Shown in pieces: positions 11,874 to 22,754 of a stretch of DNA of 64,000 nt; position 1 is the stretch's first letter; every line of letters begins with the position of its first letter. Made by a program: the position numbers and the translations under genes. The DNA comes from Lojkania enalia. Its lineage: Eukaryota > Ascomycota > Dothideomycetes > Pleosporales. The stretch is from contig ML986584.1 of NCBI GenBank assembly GCA_010094045.1, positions 558,001-622,000 of the forward strand, written 5' to 3'. A model generated the notes under the pieces. The model worked only from the letters and a program-made list of their open reading frames with translations, had not been told where the DNA came from and ran no database searches.

Positions 11874-12827
11874 ATGAAGGTCCTCACGAAAGAAGAAGAA
11901 GAAGCGCACTACAAGTTAGTCTACACAGCGGTCGGTGGCGAGGAACATGCAATGCTAACACGTTCCGCAGTGCTACCCTCAGAGGTGGAATTACCGGTGG
12001 CGTTGTTGGCACAGTTCTCGGTGTCGCTGGTGTCGCCGTAGCGAGCAAGCGATATCCATCATTCCGAGCCTTGACAGTACCTTTCCGAGCTTTCCTTGCC
12101 TCATCCACAGGAACTTTTGTCGGTGAGTAGACCCGAGCTCCGATATGTCAGTCTATGCTGATAGTGGGCACAGCCGTCATTGGTGCCGACCGCGCCTCCA
12201 ACCGCTATGACATTGAGCACAATCCCGAGAAGCTGAAAGAAATCCAGCGAGGAAAGGAACTTGGACGGCTCAAGGAATCTGGCAAGACTACACTTCAGCT
12301 CGCAAAGGAGTGGGCAGAAGATAACCGGTATCCCATCATCTTCGGCTTCTGGGTTTGCTCAATGATAGGATCCTTTGCAATGGTCAACCGAAACCGTTAT
12401 CTCAGTGGCGCTCAGAAATTAGTCCAGGCCCGTATGTATGCTCAAGGATCAACTCTCGCCGTGCTACTCGCTAGTTTCGCCGTTGAGACATCAGATGCTC
12501 GAAAGGGCAAGGGCAGGTGGGAGACGGTCAAGGTCTTGGACCCCAATGACCCAGAGCATAAGCACATGATTGAGAAGAGGATTCATCACGAACGCTATCC
12601 TGGTGAAGACCAGTGGAGAGGTATGTTTGCCAGTGTCATTTGATCCCGCCCTCTCATCTTCCATAGCATGATGCATGTCTTGGCATCTCATCAATCGCCG
12701 CCTAGGAGGAGCAGTTCGCTAATATTATTTGACAGATATGGTCGAGGCCGAAGAACGGAGAATCAACGAGCGAAAGGAAGCTGCGAAAGAAAAAGAGCGG
12801 GAGCTCGAGGCTAGTAGGGCGAATTAG
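11874..12827 (+). CDS. RCF2: HIG1-domain respiratory supercomplex factor 2-like protein
   Basis: Four exons: 11874..11914, 11971..12122, 12174..12620 and 12736..12827; 243 residues, in phase. The N-terminus (MKVLTKEEEEAHYNATLRGG) and the Gly-rich membrane segment after it match fungal Rcf2. The HIG1 domain is the hydrophobic pair WVCSMIGSFAMVNRNRYLSG and QARMYAQGSTLAVLLASF. Rcf2 sits in the mitochondrial inner membrane and tunes cytochrome c oxidase in III-IV supercomplexes. The C-terminus is a strongly charged Glu/Arg/Lys helix, partly encoded by the last exon. No cleavable presequence is evident, as expected. Confidence 0.9.
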
Positions 12828-13434
12828 AAGTCGGAACTAAGCGGTTGCAGAGGCAACTTAGTAAGTCCGAGCACGGACTCTGTGGCGGCATTCTCAGCAT
12901 TCCAGTCTCTTGGTAAAACAGAACCATTATATGGCGTTCAAGCGAGGGCATTCCCGGGTTTCTTAGAAAAATGTAACAATAGGCTCTTTGGCTCGCGACG
13001 GTTGGATGCATTCTAGATACATTATTCAATACACATTAACTATATTACCTTGAAACCACTTAGCTACTAGTTAGCATTGCTTGTAACATGACTAGCGCGC
13101 GGCTGTGCTAATGTGAGATCACAAGAAACGCAAGCAATGCTAGCCAATAACTTAAGTCATTCGCAGTTTAAAGCGTTAATCTCTTCTGTTAGTTAGAAAC
13201 GGAGATTGATGGGGTTTTTTTTTTTTTTTAAATTGCATGGCTAACAAAGTCTATAGCAATTCTTGCATGACCTAATAGTGAGGTAGTTGAGATGAAGCTG
13301 ATATTCAAGCCCGATGCGAGCAACGCTAGCATTCCGCAACTTTTACATCTATGCTACAATTGCTTCGCATAAGAGATTATGTATGTGAATGATATGCATT
13401 ATTCCCTCTAATTACTTCGGTCAATATTCCGAGC
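12828..13434 (+). other. Intergenic spacer
   Basis: About 600 bp with a T-tract near 13210-13225 and AT-rich sequence before the HET gene. No ORF or RNA gene is supported. Confidence 0.5.
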
Positions 13435-15258
13435 ATGATACAACACACGCCTCCTGCAGCTACATACTGCTATGAAAATCTTGGCGAACGGCATATAAGG
13501 CTTCTTAAACTCCTTGTATCCTCCAACGCCGACCCTACCTACAATCTTATTGAAACATCGTTAGATTCTGCCCCGCCTTACGAAACGGTCTCTTACGTCT
13601 GGGGTAGAGAGCAGGATAGATCACAAGCGTTAACGTTCGCGTCAAGTCAAACGGTCCATGTCACCCCGACATTACAACATACGCTTTCGCATCTCTATAG
13701 TCGTTGCCAAACCGGTTATCTCTGGTTGGATCAAATATGCATCGATCAGAGCAATATTCTCGAATGTAATCAGCAAGTGGGGCTCATGGGCGAGGTTTAT
13801 AGTAAGGCGCAGCGAGTCTTGATATGGCTTGGGGAGGGAGACGAGGATTCACAACATTTGTCAACGTTACTTGACATTACTTCGACCTCAATCCAACAGC
13901 AGCATTCATTCAACCAGTTTTCCCGGAAATCACATTCACTTTTAAGGGACAGCACTGATACAGCTAATGAAAGTCGCCGATTATCAATTCGGAAACTACT
14001 AGCCCTGCCATGGTTCGGCAGGGCTTGGGTTGTCCAGGAAGCTGTCTTGCCAAATACGGCAACCTACTTCCTTGGACCCCTTGGTTTCGATATCGATACT
14101 CTCTGGCTCCTGGTCCGCAAATTGAGGAACGTTGAGGATCAAAGGCGTTTGGATAACAGTTCACCGCACAGCATCAGACAATTGCCCGGATACCTAGTAC
14201 TCAGCGAAATCATGCGACTCCGGCAGCAGCGGCAGGATGAACAGGAGCTCAAAAACAGCAAAGCGTGCTTTTATCACTCCCTTTCCCTCCTTGCCCCCCG
14301 ATGCCAAACATCCAAACCCCAAGACATGATCTTCGCGTTCCTGGGCCTCGTAAACGATCCTCGCATCCGAATATCGCCGGACTATCACATGCCGCTCAAT
14401 GAGATATCGGCTACGGTTACACGCGCCATAGTGAACGGGACTGGTAGTCTAGACCTCTTTGGTGTACTACATCGACAAGGCGAGAATGAAGGCCAGCGGT
14501 CCCAATTACCATCTTGGGTGCCCGACTGGTCGGAACGGTTGAAAGCAGAGGCGCTCGTGTTTCCGGGGAGTCCCACGTATTTCAACGCCAGCGCCGGCTT
14601 CCCCCACAGACACGATGCTACGTCCGGAAAACAGTTTGCATGGTCCGACATGACCGTCTACGGCAAAGTCATCGACGAGGTAGCCCTCCGAATCGACTTC
14701 ACGCAGGGCATAGCGGCGCCGGCATCCAGTCGTCAGAAATGGGACGTCCACTCTTACCTCGACATTCCTCGGATACACAAACACTTGACCCAATTGTGGC
14801 CTCCGGGTCTCTCGCCTCCTACGAGGGAACGGCTAGTAGTTGCGATGTTGGCAGACGGTTCCTTTGCATTCAACGACACGGAGCGCTCGAGGTGCCGCGA
14901 TGGTCTATCGCAATCACACATCCAAGAACTATTAATCACATACGAATCGCTAAACAGGAACAGCCCTAATACAGCAGTTGAAGGGAAGGTGAGAACTACA
15001 GCGTTCCGCGACCATGCGCGAATAGCTTGGGGTCGAGCTCTGATTATCGGACGGAATTGGAGGCTTGGACTTGCGTGTGAGACGGTGTGTGAGGGGGATT
15101 TCATATATGTTGTGCATGGTTCAAAGGTTCCGCTTGTTCTGCGGCGTCTGGAGGATGGCCGACACCGCTTGATGGGTCAGTGCTATTTTGAGGATGTGAT
15201 GCGTGGTGAGGCGGTGATGTGGGATGAGAAAGATGCCGACGTGTTTGTTTTAACGTGA
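13435..15258 (+). CDS. Heterokaryon incompatibility (HET) domain protein
   Basis: Single-exon gene of 607 residues. The HET domain lies at about residues 48-200, with YETVSYVWG, LWLDQICIDQ and a VYSKAQRVLIWLG block. A helical middle region contains PWFGRAWVVQE and a later SLLAPRCQTSKPQDMIFAFLG stretch. The C-terminus has the usual Gly-rich beta segment (LGLACETVCEGDFIYVVHG, then GQCYFEDVMRGEAV). HET domains act in non-self recognition and regulated cell death in filamentous ascomycetes; they are distantly related to TIR domains. The reading frame is intact. It lies among other accessory genes and just upstream of a broken STAND_N-LRR gene, which fits a fast-evolving recognition region. The specific trigger cannot be read from the sequence. 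Confidence 0.95.
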   Translation: MIQHTPPAATYCYENLGERHIRLLKLLVSSNADPTYNLIETSLDSAPPYETVSYVWGREQDRSQALTFASSQTVHVTPTLQHTLSHLYSRCQTGYLWLDQICIDQSNILECNQQVGLMGEVYSKAQRVLIWLGEGDEDSQHLSTLLDITSTSIQQQHSFNQFSRKSHSLLRDSTDTANESRRLSIRKLLALPWFGRAWVVQEAVLPNTATYFLGPLGFDIDTLWLLVRKLRNVEDQRRLDNSSPHSIRQLPGYLVLSEIMRLRQQRQDEQELKNSKACFYHSLSLLAPRCQTSKPQDMIFAFLGLVNDPRIRISPDYHMPLNEISATVTRAIVNGTGSLDLFGVLHRQGENEGQRSQLPSWVPDWSERLKAEALVFPGSPTYFNASAGFPHRHDATSGKQFAWSDMTVYGKVIDEVALRIDFTQGIAAPASSRQKWDVHSYLDIPRIHKHLTQLWPPGLSPPTRERLVVAMLADGSFAFNDTERSRCRDGLSQSHIQELLITYESLNRNSPNTAVEGKVRTTAFRDHARIAWGRALIIGRNWRLGLACETVCEGDFIYVVHGSKVPLVLRRLEDGRHRLMGQCYFEDVMRGEAVMWDEKDADVFVLT

Positions 15259-16021
15259 TTTAAATTAATGCAATCTCAGCATCGCTGAAAGACCTCGTTC
15301 CTATACCTTCCCTTGTGGTTTTTCGCCGACTCTAGGACATAAAGTCAGCATATCAGTAGAAATATCAAGCTTCAATTTGATCCCTATAAGTTAGAGATTT
15401 AATAGCTTAGGGCTCTCTAGGTGCTAAACGCCAGTCAAGACAGATGATCCCCGTTTCCCACTCGAGAACCGTCGAAGTCCTCCCCCCTCTCTTTATGTTG
15501 AGAACCCATCTCTAATCATCGTACTAGCCATTCGAACGCACGGGCGACTTTACCAGCCCGAGCCGATCTTCTTCAGAAATTGATGCACGCAGAGGTGACC
15601 CTATCATTATAGGTTTAGGCCGAAATTTCGTGCTGCTGAAGACTCTGACTGAGTTGAGATGAGCATTCGGGCGAGCCACGCCGTCCCACTGTAGAGATGA
15701 CATAAAAAATAATAACCTCAGTGAGGTGACTCGAGTGATGGTGTTGGAGTTTGGAATGGTATATTGGATTGTGGATTCCTTTGGAACAGACGAATCTGAT
15801 TCAAGACGGTGTTCGCGACTAGGTAACCCAAGTGGGAATTCGAAAGGCCTGGAATACAAATATGCAAGCTGGGTACGTACTGCTCTGGGTTAGTTCCAAT
15901 GTTTTAAATTGGGAAAATAAATTTGACCGGAAACGGCACTAGTTGTTACACCTCAACTTCAACAAGTAAATCATGATGAGACTTGTCTTGTTGTCTCATT
16001 TGTTATCTACTGGCAACGATG
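15259..16021 (+). other. Intergenic spacer
   Basis: 763 bp between convergent 3' ends of the HET gene and the STAND_N-LRR pseudogene. A 111-codon minus-strand ORF at 15524..15859 shows no coding character. Nothing else supported. Confidence 0.5.
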
Positions 16022-18053
16022 TCATAAAGATGCGGTGAACGCAGAATCTAGCTCTTTGGAACAATTCATTATGTCAAGGACAAGGAAATAGCACAACTTA
16101 CTCCCTGCAGGGTCTTGTTCTCCAGGCAGACCACTTTTGAAATAGTGCTTAAGGGCAATAGTTTTGTGAATATCTTCCTCATTCTGGTTTTTGATCTTTC
16201 CCACAAAGGATGGCACATGTTCCAGAGTGTATTGCTCCAGGTTCTTAGCGTTGAGGGAAGAGATCGGGTTTCCGGAGTAGTTAAAAATCATCAAACTCGA
16301 CATCTCGCCTATTGTGTCCGGCAATGCTCAGATCATGTTGTTGTCAACTGAGAAGACTTTCAAACGTTCTAGCCTTTTGATTATATAAGGGATGGTCCGT
16401 AACTGATTCTTGCTCATGTCTAGGGTTTCTAGAAGGGCCAACTCTAGTATCGCGTTCGGCATATCGGTGAAGTTGTTAGCCTGCAGACTTAGGTATCGGA
16501 GATGCGAGCAAAGGCTTAAGGTTTGTGGAACTGCGGTCAAAAAGTTGTGACTTAGTGCGAGACTCTTTAAATGAAATTGTAAAGCTTCGACGGTCTGCTC
16601 TAGGATGTAGTCAATATTCTCGTGGCCTAAGTCGACGGAAACAATAGGTCCCGTAGCGTTCTGGTCCTTCATGCTTTTCAGCTCATCCATGAATAGTCTG
16701 TTGACCTCGCGAGCTGATATTGCTGAGCGCCTCGGACTTCTTGGTGCTTGATTTTGATCTAGCTGTTGACGCGGCGTGCGAGAACTCTCGAGACCAGCCT
16801 CAATATCTGCCACTCCGAAAGCCGTCGAGCAAACATCCTTAACAAGTTTTGCAAGAAGGATTCAGCGATCGTGAAAAGGACGCTCTAGGAGCCACGTACG
16901 GGCAAAATCGTAAAAGATATACATACGAATGCTCGGATTATATCTGACTCTGTCCGGGGACGTATCACCTTCTTGCCGCTCTATTAGCGAAAAGGAAGCA
17001 TTGGTAGATTGCGGGAACTGAGGGGTATTTGGCCCGGACCGCAGCCGTTCGAAATTTGTGTTTGTTGAGGGAACGTGTTCCAAAGGCGGCACAATCTGTC
17101 CCTGACTTGCCCTCTTGTGATCCTCAGAAATCAACGTTGACAATCTTTGGCTGTGTCTTGATATGTGTTCTTGAATTACATCTGCGTCAAATTCCGTCGA
17201 CATTGAGAGGCTGGGACGTATTGATTCAACTTCCTCGCGAGCGGCGACGAGGCTGCTTGTCCACGACCCTGATGAAACCGAGTTTCTAGCATTTGGAGCA
17301 ATTTGCGGTTGCGTGCCCGCTCTTGTCCAATTAGCGTCATCAATAGATACTAGATTTGTTACAAATCGCAGCACACCCTCGTATGGCCTATCCTCCGTCG
17401 TCAAACTAGCCACGTTCTCTTTATATTCACGCTCGGCTTGTTGCAGTTCCATCAACCAAGCTCGGTGTTCGATTTAAGGGCTTTTTAAGAGCGACTGATC
17501 TTGCTCATCTTCTGTAATGACTTCTGGTGTTGTAGGTAAGGATATTCAACGTATTAGCATGGTTATTGTCGATTACAGGATCAATTTTCGATCCATACAT
17601 GTGTCTTGCTACCCTTTCCGCTGTGTTAAGCGTACCCAACTGAAGGGCTAGATTCGACTTGTATGCTTCAATGGCAGATCTTAGATAAGAAATCTTTGGC
17701 TTCTTAAACACTACCCACTGAACCCTTCCCACAAAACCAAACTTCCCATCATTCCCTCTCGTCATATTGCCAAGGGATTCAGCGGCATCAAGAATCTCTG
17801 TAAACATTTCCATGCTTACAATGGTCATATCTTTGGTCACCTCCGCACAGTGCGCGTAGTACTCCGAGCCTTGAACCTTCTTTAAAGTCGCTTCGAGTGT
17901 CTTTACTACTACACAAAACGAGCGAATCTCACCGGCAATCATTCTAGCCTCTTTGCCGGCGGAACCGACATCGGCGGCGAACTGCGATAGGACAACAGTG
18001 ACTTTTGCGCCAGCCGAGATGATGCCAATGATGGACGCAGCTAGCTCGGCTAT
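16022..18053 (-). pseudogene. STAND_N domain plus leucine-rich repeat gene, interrupted
   Basis: Reading through the lesions gives one gene of 636 residues with introns at 17504..17576 and 16054..16101 (total 637 codons including the stop). Order: a fungal STAND N-terminal domain starting AELAASIIGIISAGAKV; a Ser/Thr-rich linker; a short hydrophobic block; and about five leucine-rich repeats (LKSLALSHNFLTAVPQTL, LRYLSLQANNFTDMP, LETLDMSKNQLRTIP). Four lesions are seen: the expected start codon is ATA (18051-18053), and in-frame stops occur at 17474-17476 (TAA), 16862-16864 (TGA) and 16328-16330 (TGA). Coding character continues across every stop, for example NNMI, stop, ALPDTIGEMSSLMIF. Each is explained by one C-to-T or G-to-A change (ATG, CAA, CGA, CGA). 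The 73-bp intron could instead be a frameshift. Such proteins resemble NLR-like sensors without the NTPase. Alternatives: an unspliced model or sequencing error, which is unlikely for four same-class changes. Confidence 0.75.
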
Positions 18054-18831
18054 AGTTCATTATGTTGAAGATGCTGGGCTTTTGCAATGGATTGAACAAG
18101 GAAAAGGAAAAAAGTCTTTACGACAATAATCGGAATGAAAATAAAGGATAGGACAAGAGTTCATGAATTAGCATAGGGGTTGATAAGGCTGGGTTTCTAG
18201 GCATCAACCGGAGAACAATCGTGGCGTAGCACTTACACTTCTATGGCGTCCTTGGAGCTAATTAGCAGTAGCCGAGATACTTCACTCCTTTCTTTTCTTT
18301 GTTGCTAGCCTCAGAACTTGCTTAGGTCTAAGTTAATAATCTTGTGATTCCTACTATTGCGAATCGACGATCAATTTTAGAGATAATAAGGTATCAACTT
18401 TACATCCTGAAGAAGGCAAAAATCCCTAACTTCTGTGAAGACGTTGGGGTTCATGAGCACATGGCCGAGTTAAATGAAAGAAGTTGGGGCTCATAAGCAT
18501 ATGAATGAGTGATTGCCTGCGTCCGATTTCTCTAGCATACGCCGATACGGTTTGCTGAGCTAAAGCCAATGCTCTGCGTTCAATCGCGTGATTTCATGAT
18601 TAGTCATAGGTAAGGACAATGTGAAGTAATGCCAACTCAAAATAACGTCCTGAAATATGACATGGGAATCGAAAAGATGATAGATAGGCATATCATTGAT
18701 TGTGTCGTCCTAGCCGATGAAAGATGAAAGACAGTCGGCGGATTATTTCCCCGAGCTCCGACATATGCATCATCCAGAAGTCCTCCAACATCCAAACCCT
18801 AAGCTACCCCCACGCACCACAGCTAACAACA
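18054..18831 (+). other. Intergenic region with a short imperfect direct repeat
   Basis: About 780 bp upstream of EMC7. It contains two ~32-bp imperfect copies, 18439-18470 and 18479-18510, 40 bp apart, sharing GTTGGGG and TCAT-AGCA blocks. No ORF is supported upstream of the EMC7 Met. Confidence 0.5.
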
Positions 18832-19666
18832 ATGCGAAGCTCAATATTCTTCCTAGCGTCCCTGGCCACTTTAACGTCTGCCGCCCGTTTCCTCATCCAC
18901 ATCCCTTCGAATCCCCTCGTAAACCCTTCCATCCTACCCTCCTCAACCCACGCAACCCTCCAATCCCATGGCCCGCCAATCACTGCCTATCTCACACGCT
19001 CAAACTCCTTCATGTTCCAGAATATCAGTGCCGGTTCCTACCTCGCGATGATTCACTGTCGAGACTACTCTTTCGAGCCTTTGCGCATAGACGTGAGCGT
19101 CGAAGAGGCCCTCGAAGGAAGTGGGGATAAAAGGGAGGTGATTAGGGCGTGGCAGACGTTCCTAGGGAACGAATGGGATAATAAGGGGGAGCTACGCGGG
19201 GAGGGTGGGAATGGCGGTGTGATTGAGGCGAGGCCGATCGACGCGAAATACTACTATCAAGAGCGCCAGGGCTGTAAGTATCAATCAACACGGGAGAAAC
19301 CCCGGAGAGCGATATTGATGGTGGATAGTTTCACCGCTGAGCTTCTTGAAGAATCCAATGATTCTTATGGCTCTCTTTTCCATGGTGCTGATTTTTGGCA
19401 TGCCGTACCTTATGGAGAATAGTAAGCCATGAAAAGATAGAACGCAAATGAGCGATTGTATGCTGATATGAATATTAGTGGACCCTGAGACCCGCGCGGA
19501 GTTTGAGGAGATGCAAAAGAAGAGTCCTCTTGGTGGAGGCACCGGGAACCCCGCGCAGCAGATCCAAAATTTCGACCTCGCATCCTGGATGGCCGGGAAG
19601 ACAGATACAGGTAGCGCAAGAAGCAGGGGTCAGAGTCCTGCCCCGCAGACTAAGAAACGGGGCTGA
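18832..19666 (+). CDS. EMC7: ER membrane protein complex subunit 7
   Basis: Three exons: 18832..19273, 19329..19421 and 19479..19666; 240 residues. A signal peptide (MRSSIFFLASLATLTSAA) leads into the beta-sandwich (DUF2012) domain: ITAYLTRSNSFMFQNISAGS and SYLAMIHCRDYSFEPLRIDV. The second exon carries the membrane helix (SFLKNPMILMALFSMVLIFG), followed by YLMENMDPETRAEFEEMQKK, which is characteristic of EMC7. EMC inserts and folds multi-pass and tail-anchored proteins in the ER. Start chosen at the Met of the signal peptide; an upstream in-frame ATG at 18724 would bury the signal. Confidence 0.94.
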
Positions 19667-19841
19667 AGAGATGTTTCAAATGAACTACTTGTACTTTCAG
19701 AGGTCTTAATTAATATAAGACGGGTTGAATTGGGGAGGCCAATGCTAATCGAACATGTAGCACACATAATCTAATATGCAATAGCTTACAACAATCAAAA
19801 AATTTTCAACGCCACTCCTTGACTCCACATGCCCATTGCTC

Positions 19842-22147
19842 TCAGACCGTAGCAACCCCGCCTTTCTCACCACCCTCCCTCTTCGCGATCTCCTCAACGT
19901 TCAGAATTTCTCCTTTCTTCACACTAGCCTCCAGTTCTTTCTTACTAATCGAGCACTTCGCACTATAGTGACTCTTATCTCTCCCACAGTGCTTATCCCA
20001 AAGCACATTCGAACCCGTAACCGTTGCGCCATACAGATCTAGAAATAACACAATCAAAACCAAACCCGTTGTCGTCGAAACCAGCTCAAGAGAATTGAGG
20101 TGCGCCAGTGGAAGAAGGATGATGGCAAGTGAGATTAACAGTCGGAAGAGTAGCCGCTTGTTCTTGCCTAGGCGCTGGTTCGGAATCTTCTTGTGGACGT
20201 GCGTGTAGGATATGACGGCCATACAGGCAAGAGCTATTCCGAGTCCGCCGCAGTAGTACCAGCGTAAGCCGTCGGTGATGTGTTCTTCGGAGCGCGAGAT
20301 GAATGTCTCGTAGAGCGATTCCACTGGTGCATCTGGACAGTCGTGGGCGCGGACTAGGACGGCAAGGGCTGAAGCGCTGAGGACGAAAGACATGATGAAG
20401 GGTAGGTGGATGGAGAACCATATCATTGCTAAAAGAAGCAATTAGTATTGTGCGGGAAAGGGTAGATGATGATCTTACCTGAAGCAACATGTCGCCGGAT
20501 AGCGTGCGCGTGCAAGTTAAACGAATCTATTTCGAAATAAATCCAATTGAAGGTAAAGGCCTGAACTAATCCAAGCACGGCCTTCCCAAAAAAAGCATTA
20601 GCTCCAAATTCCGCTCCGCTCTGATAAAGGATACCAAGCACGCAAGAGCCGAAGACCAAGGTCACGAATTGCCCGGTTCTCTCGATTCTATGCTCAATGT
20701 TCACGCCGGGGGTAAACTCGAAGCTCTTCTTGGCCCAACTCCGAAACCGCTCCGGCGTCCAAGATGCAGGTCGCGCGAAGAACACCATGGCGGATTGGCC
20801 AAAGATATCAAGGATTAAAGCGGGCCAGATTAGCGCTTGACGGCTGGGCTCCTCGATGTGGATACTACCAATCCACAGTGCCGCCGGAACGACAGCGAGA
20901 ACGCCATTGCCGATCATTGTGGACCGGACCATTGGGATTTGCCACGAGTACCAGAACAAACACACTGCAAGATAGAGTCGGGCTGCGAGGTAGAAGGCGA
21001 CAAGCGGTGTGTAAGTGTGGGAGAATGCGTCAGCCATGTTCGTCGTGAAACCCAGTAGACAAGTTAGGATGAACACAACCGAGAACCGCCGCAGAATATC
21101 ATCAGAATCAAACCAGCCAATGAGAACTGCAATATCTGACCAGAACTTCCACCCCATGATAAACGTGATGGTGAACCTGAGAAGCGATTCTCCGTCAGGA
21201 TGTTCTGCCGCTGTGTCACCCGTTATAGCAATGATCCCAACGTAGAACAGATCGATAAATAGCTCGTAGCTTGCCACTTCCTGAGCTTCACGCGCTCTCC
21301 ATAATAGACCTTTGTGGAAGTATTGTCTGACGATAGGCTTCTGATAGAATCGCATTGTTTCGCCAAGCTTGCGTTCGGCAGCCCATTGGTCTTTGCTAAA
21401 CGTTGAAGAGCTATCTGAGCCCGACGCATCGGTGTCATCTTTGGTCCTCAGATGAGCGGAATATCCGTATTTAGAAAAATTGGCGTCTAGCTGGACTGCG
21501 TGCTCGGAGACCATATGAAGTTCGTTTGACAAGGCATCTAGCTCTCGGATAACGCGCTCAAATTCATCGGCGATGTCTCCATGCTCTTCTCTTAGTTTTC
21601 TATGCCGGTCCTCGTGGTGAGCGTGCGTATGACGGAGCGCTTCAATCTGCTCATTATCAGCTTACAAGGACGAAGATTACGGTATTTAGTGTATGCTAAC
21701 GCACATGCTCTGGCGAACCATGAATGACAAGGTCAAAATCTCCTTCCTTCTCCGTAGTCGACAATCTCCTTCTCAATTGCTCCGCTTCGTCCGGAGAGCC
21801 TGCAATATGAATCTTTCTCCCATCCGGATGCAAGATGTGTCGAAGTCGGCTCCTGGCATGGTGCAGATGTGGATGGTGATGAGCGTGTGTGCTAGCAGGG
21901 GTTGTAGCGCCTGTCGTTCCAGCTAGCGTTTGCGGGGAATCTGCCATCTTTCTATACAACTCGACGACTGAACGCTTGCGTCCAGGAAGGTAGGCGATTC
22001 AAAGTCGCGTCCCGCGCCTTTCGTAAGATGGGATTCACGAAATATATCTAAAATCTGCATACCATAGATTCTAACCGGCCCCTCCTTCGCGTCAAAGACG
22101 AGTGGCTTGTCTGATTGGGCTTGGCTTTCAATGCGATTGGTGTGCAT
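19842..22147 (-). CDS. Low-temperature-requirement A (LtrA) family membrane protein, apparent N-terminal frameshift
   Basis: Clear exons: 21705..21947 or longer, 20479..21649 and 19842..20428, giving 666 residues from Met at 21947. The LtrA domain has at least eight hydrophobic helices, starting ASYELFIDLFYVGIIAITGD, with a long C-terminal extension. The N-terminal region holds a His-rich stretch (HAHHHPHLHH) and HILHPDGRKIHIAGSPDE. Upstream, another frame from ATG 22147 to about 21960 encodes GPVRIYGMQILDIFRESHL and GAGRDFESPTFLDASVQS, which I recall as the usual N-terminus of fungal members. The two frames do not join by any plausible intron; a 1-nt indel near 21960-21975 separates them. 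The protein may start at 21947, or the locus may be damaged or misassembled. Function in fungi is not established. Confidence 0.82.
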
Positions 22148-22754
22148 CCTGATCTTTGATAGATGAATAAGCCAAGTCAGCAGTGTTACGAAGAAGCTAG
22201 CGTTAATTGAGTAAAATCCTTGACGGGATCTTGGCTCTAAGGATTCTACTCAATAATGAACGCTAGATCCTTAGTAAATAGGGCTTGGTATGGGGTTAGA
22301 TGTCTCGTTCGTGCTAATCTCTAGATATCACGGGCATATCTTTGTGGCTGTCTTACGTTTTCCAGCCTTTCCGTGAGGCTAACGCGAGATAGACGAGATG
22401 GGCCATTAGTCAGTCGGTAAGAATCACCAAGACAGCCGCCGTGGACTTAAAATCCGAAGCAGGCATTGATAGAAATATATGTACTGTTTGTTGAGGGAGG
22501 GATGCCAAGCTTTTCTACCTGACAGTTCCATCTCACCTATGGACTACTGAATTCGTAGATTTAGCCAATTTTTCATCGCATGGTGTTGCTTTAGTGAGAC
22601 TTGTCGACCTCGATTTCTATCGCGTCCCCCTTTCAGCTGATGCTATCTGTTGATAATATTCTTTGGCGGCTAAAGCAGTAATCCATAGTTAGTGTTAGCC
22701 TGCCCGAGTGCACCCAAACTGCTATAACAGTTCGCATCAGAGCAATATTGCCCC
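22148..22754. other. Intergenic region with an imperfect inverted repeat
   Basis: 607 bp between the LtrA start and the 3' end of the antiporter. Arms at about 22199-22222 and 22239-22265 (AGCGTT...GAGTA...AATCCTT and its reverse complement) could form a hairpin. No ORF is supported. Confidence 0.55.

Noticed and set aside
15524..15859. 111-codon minus-strand ORF
   Set aside because: No domain, no splice partners and low coding character.
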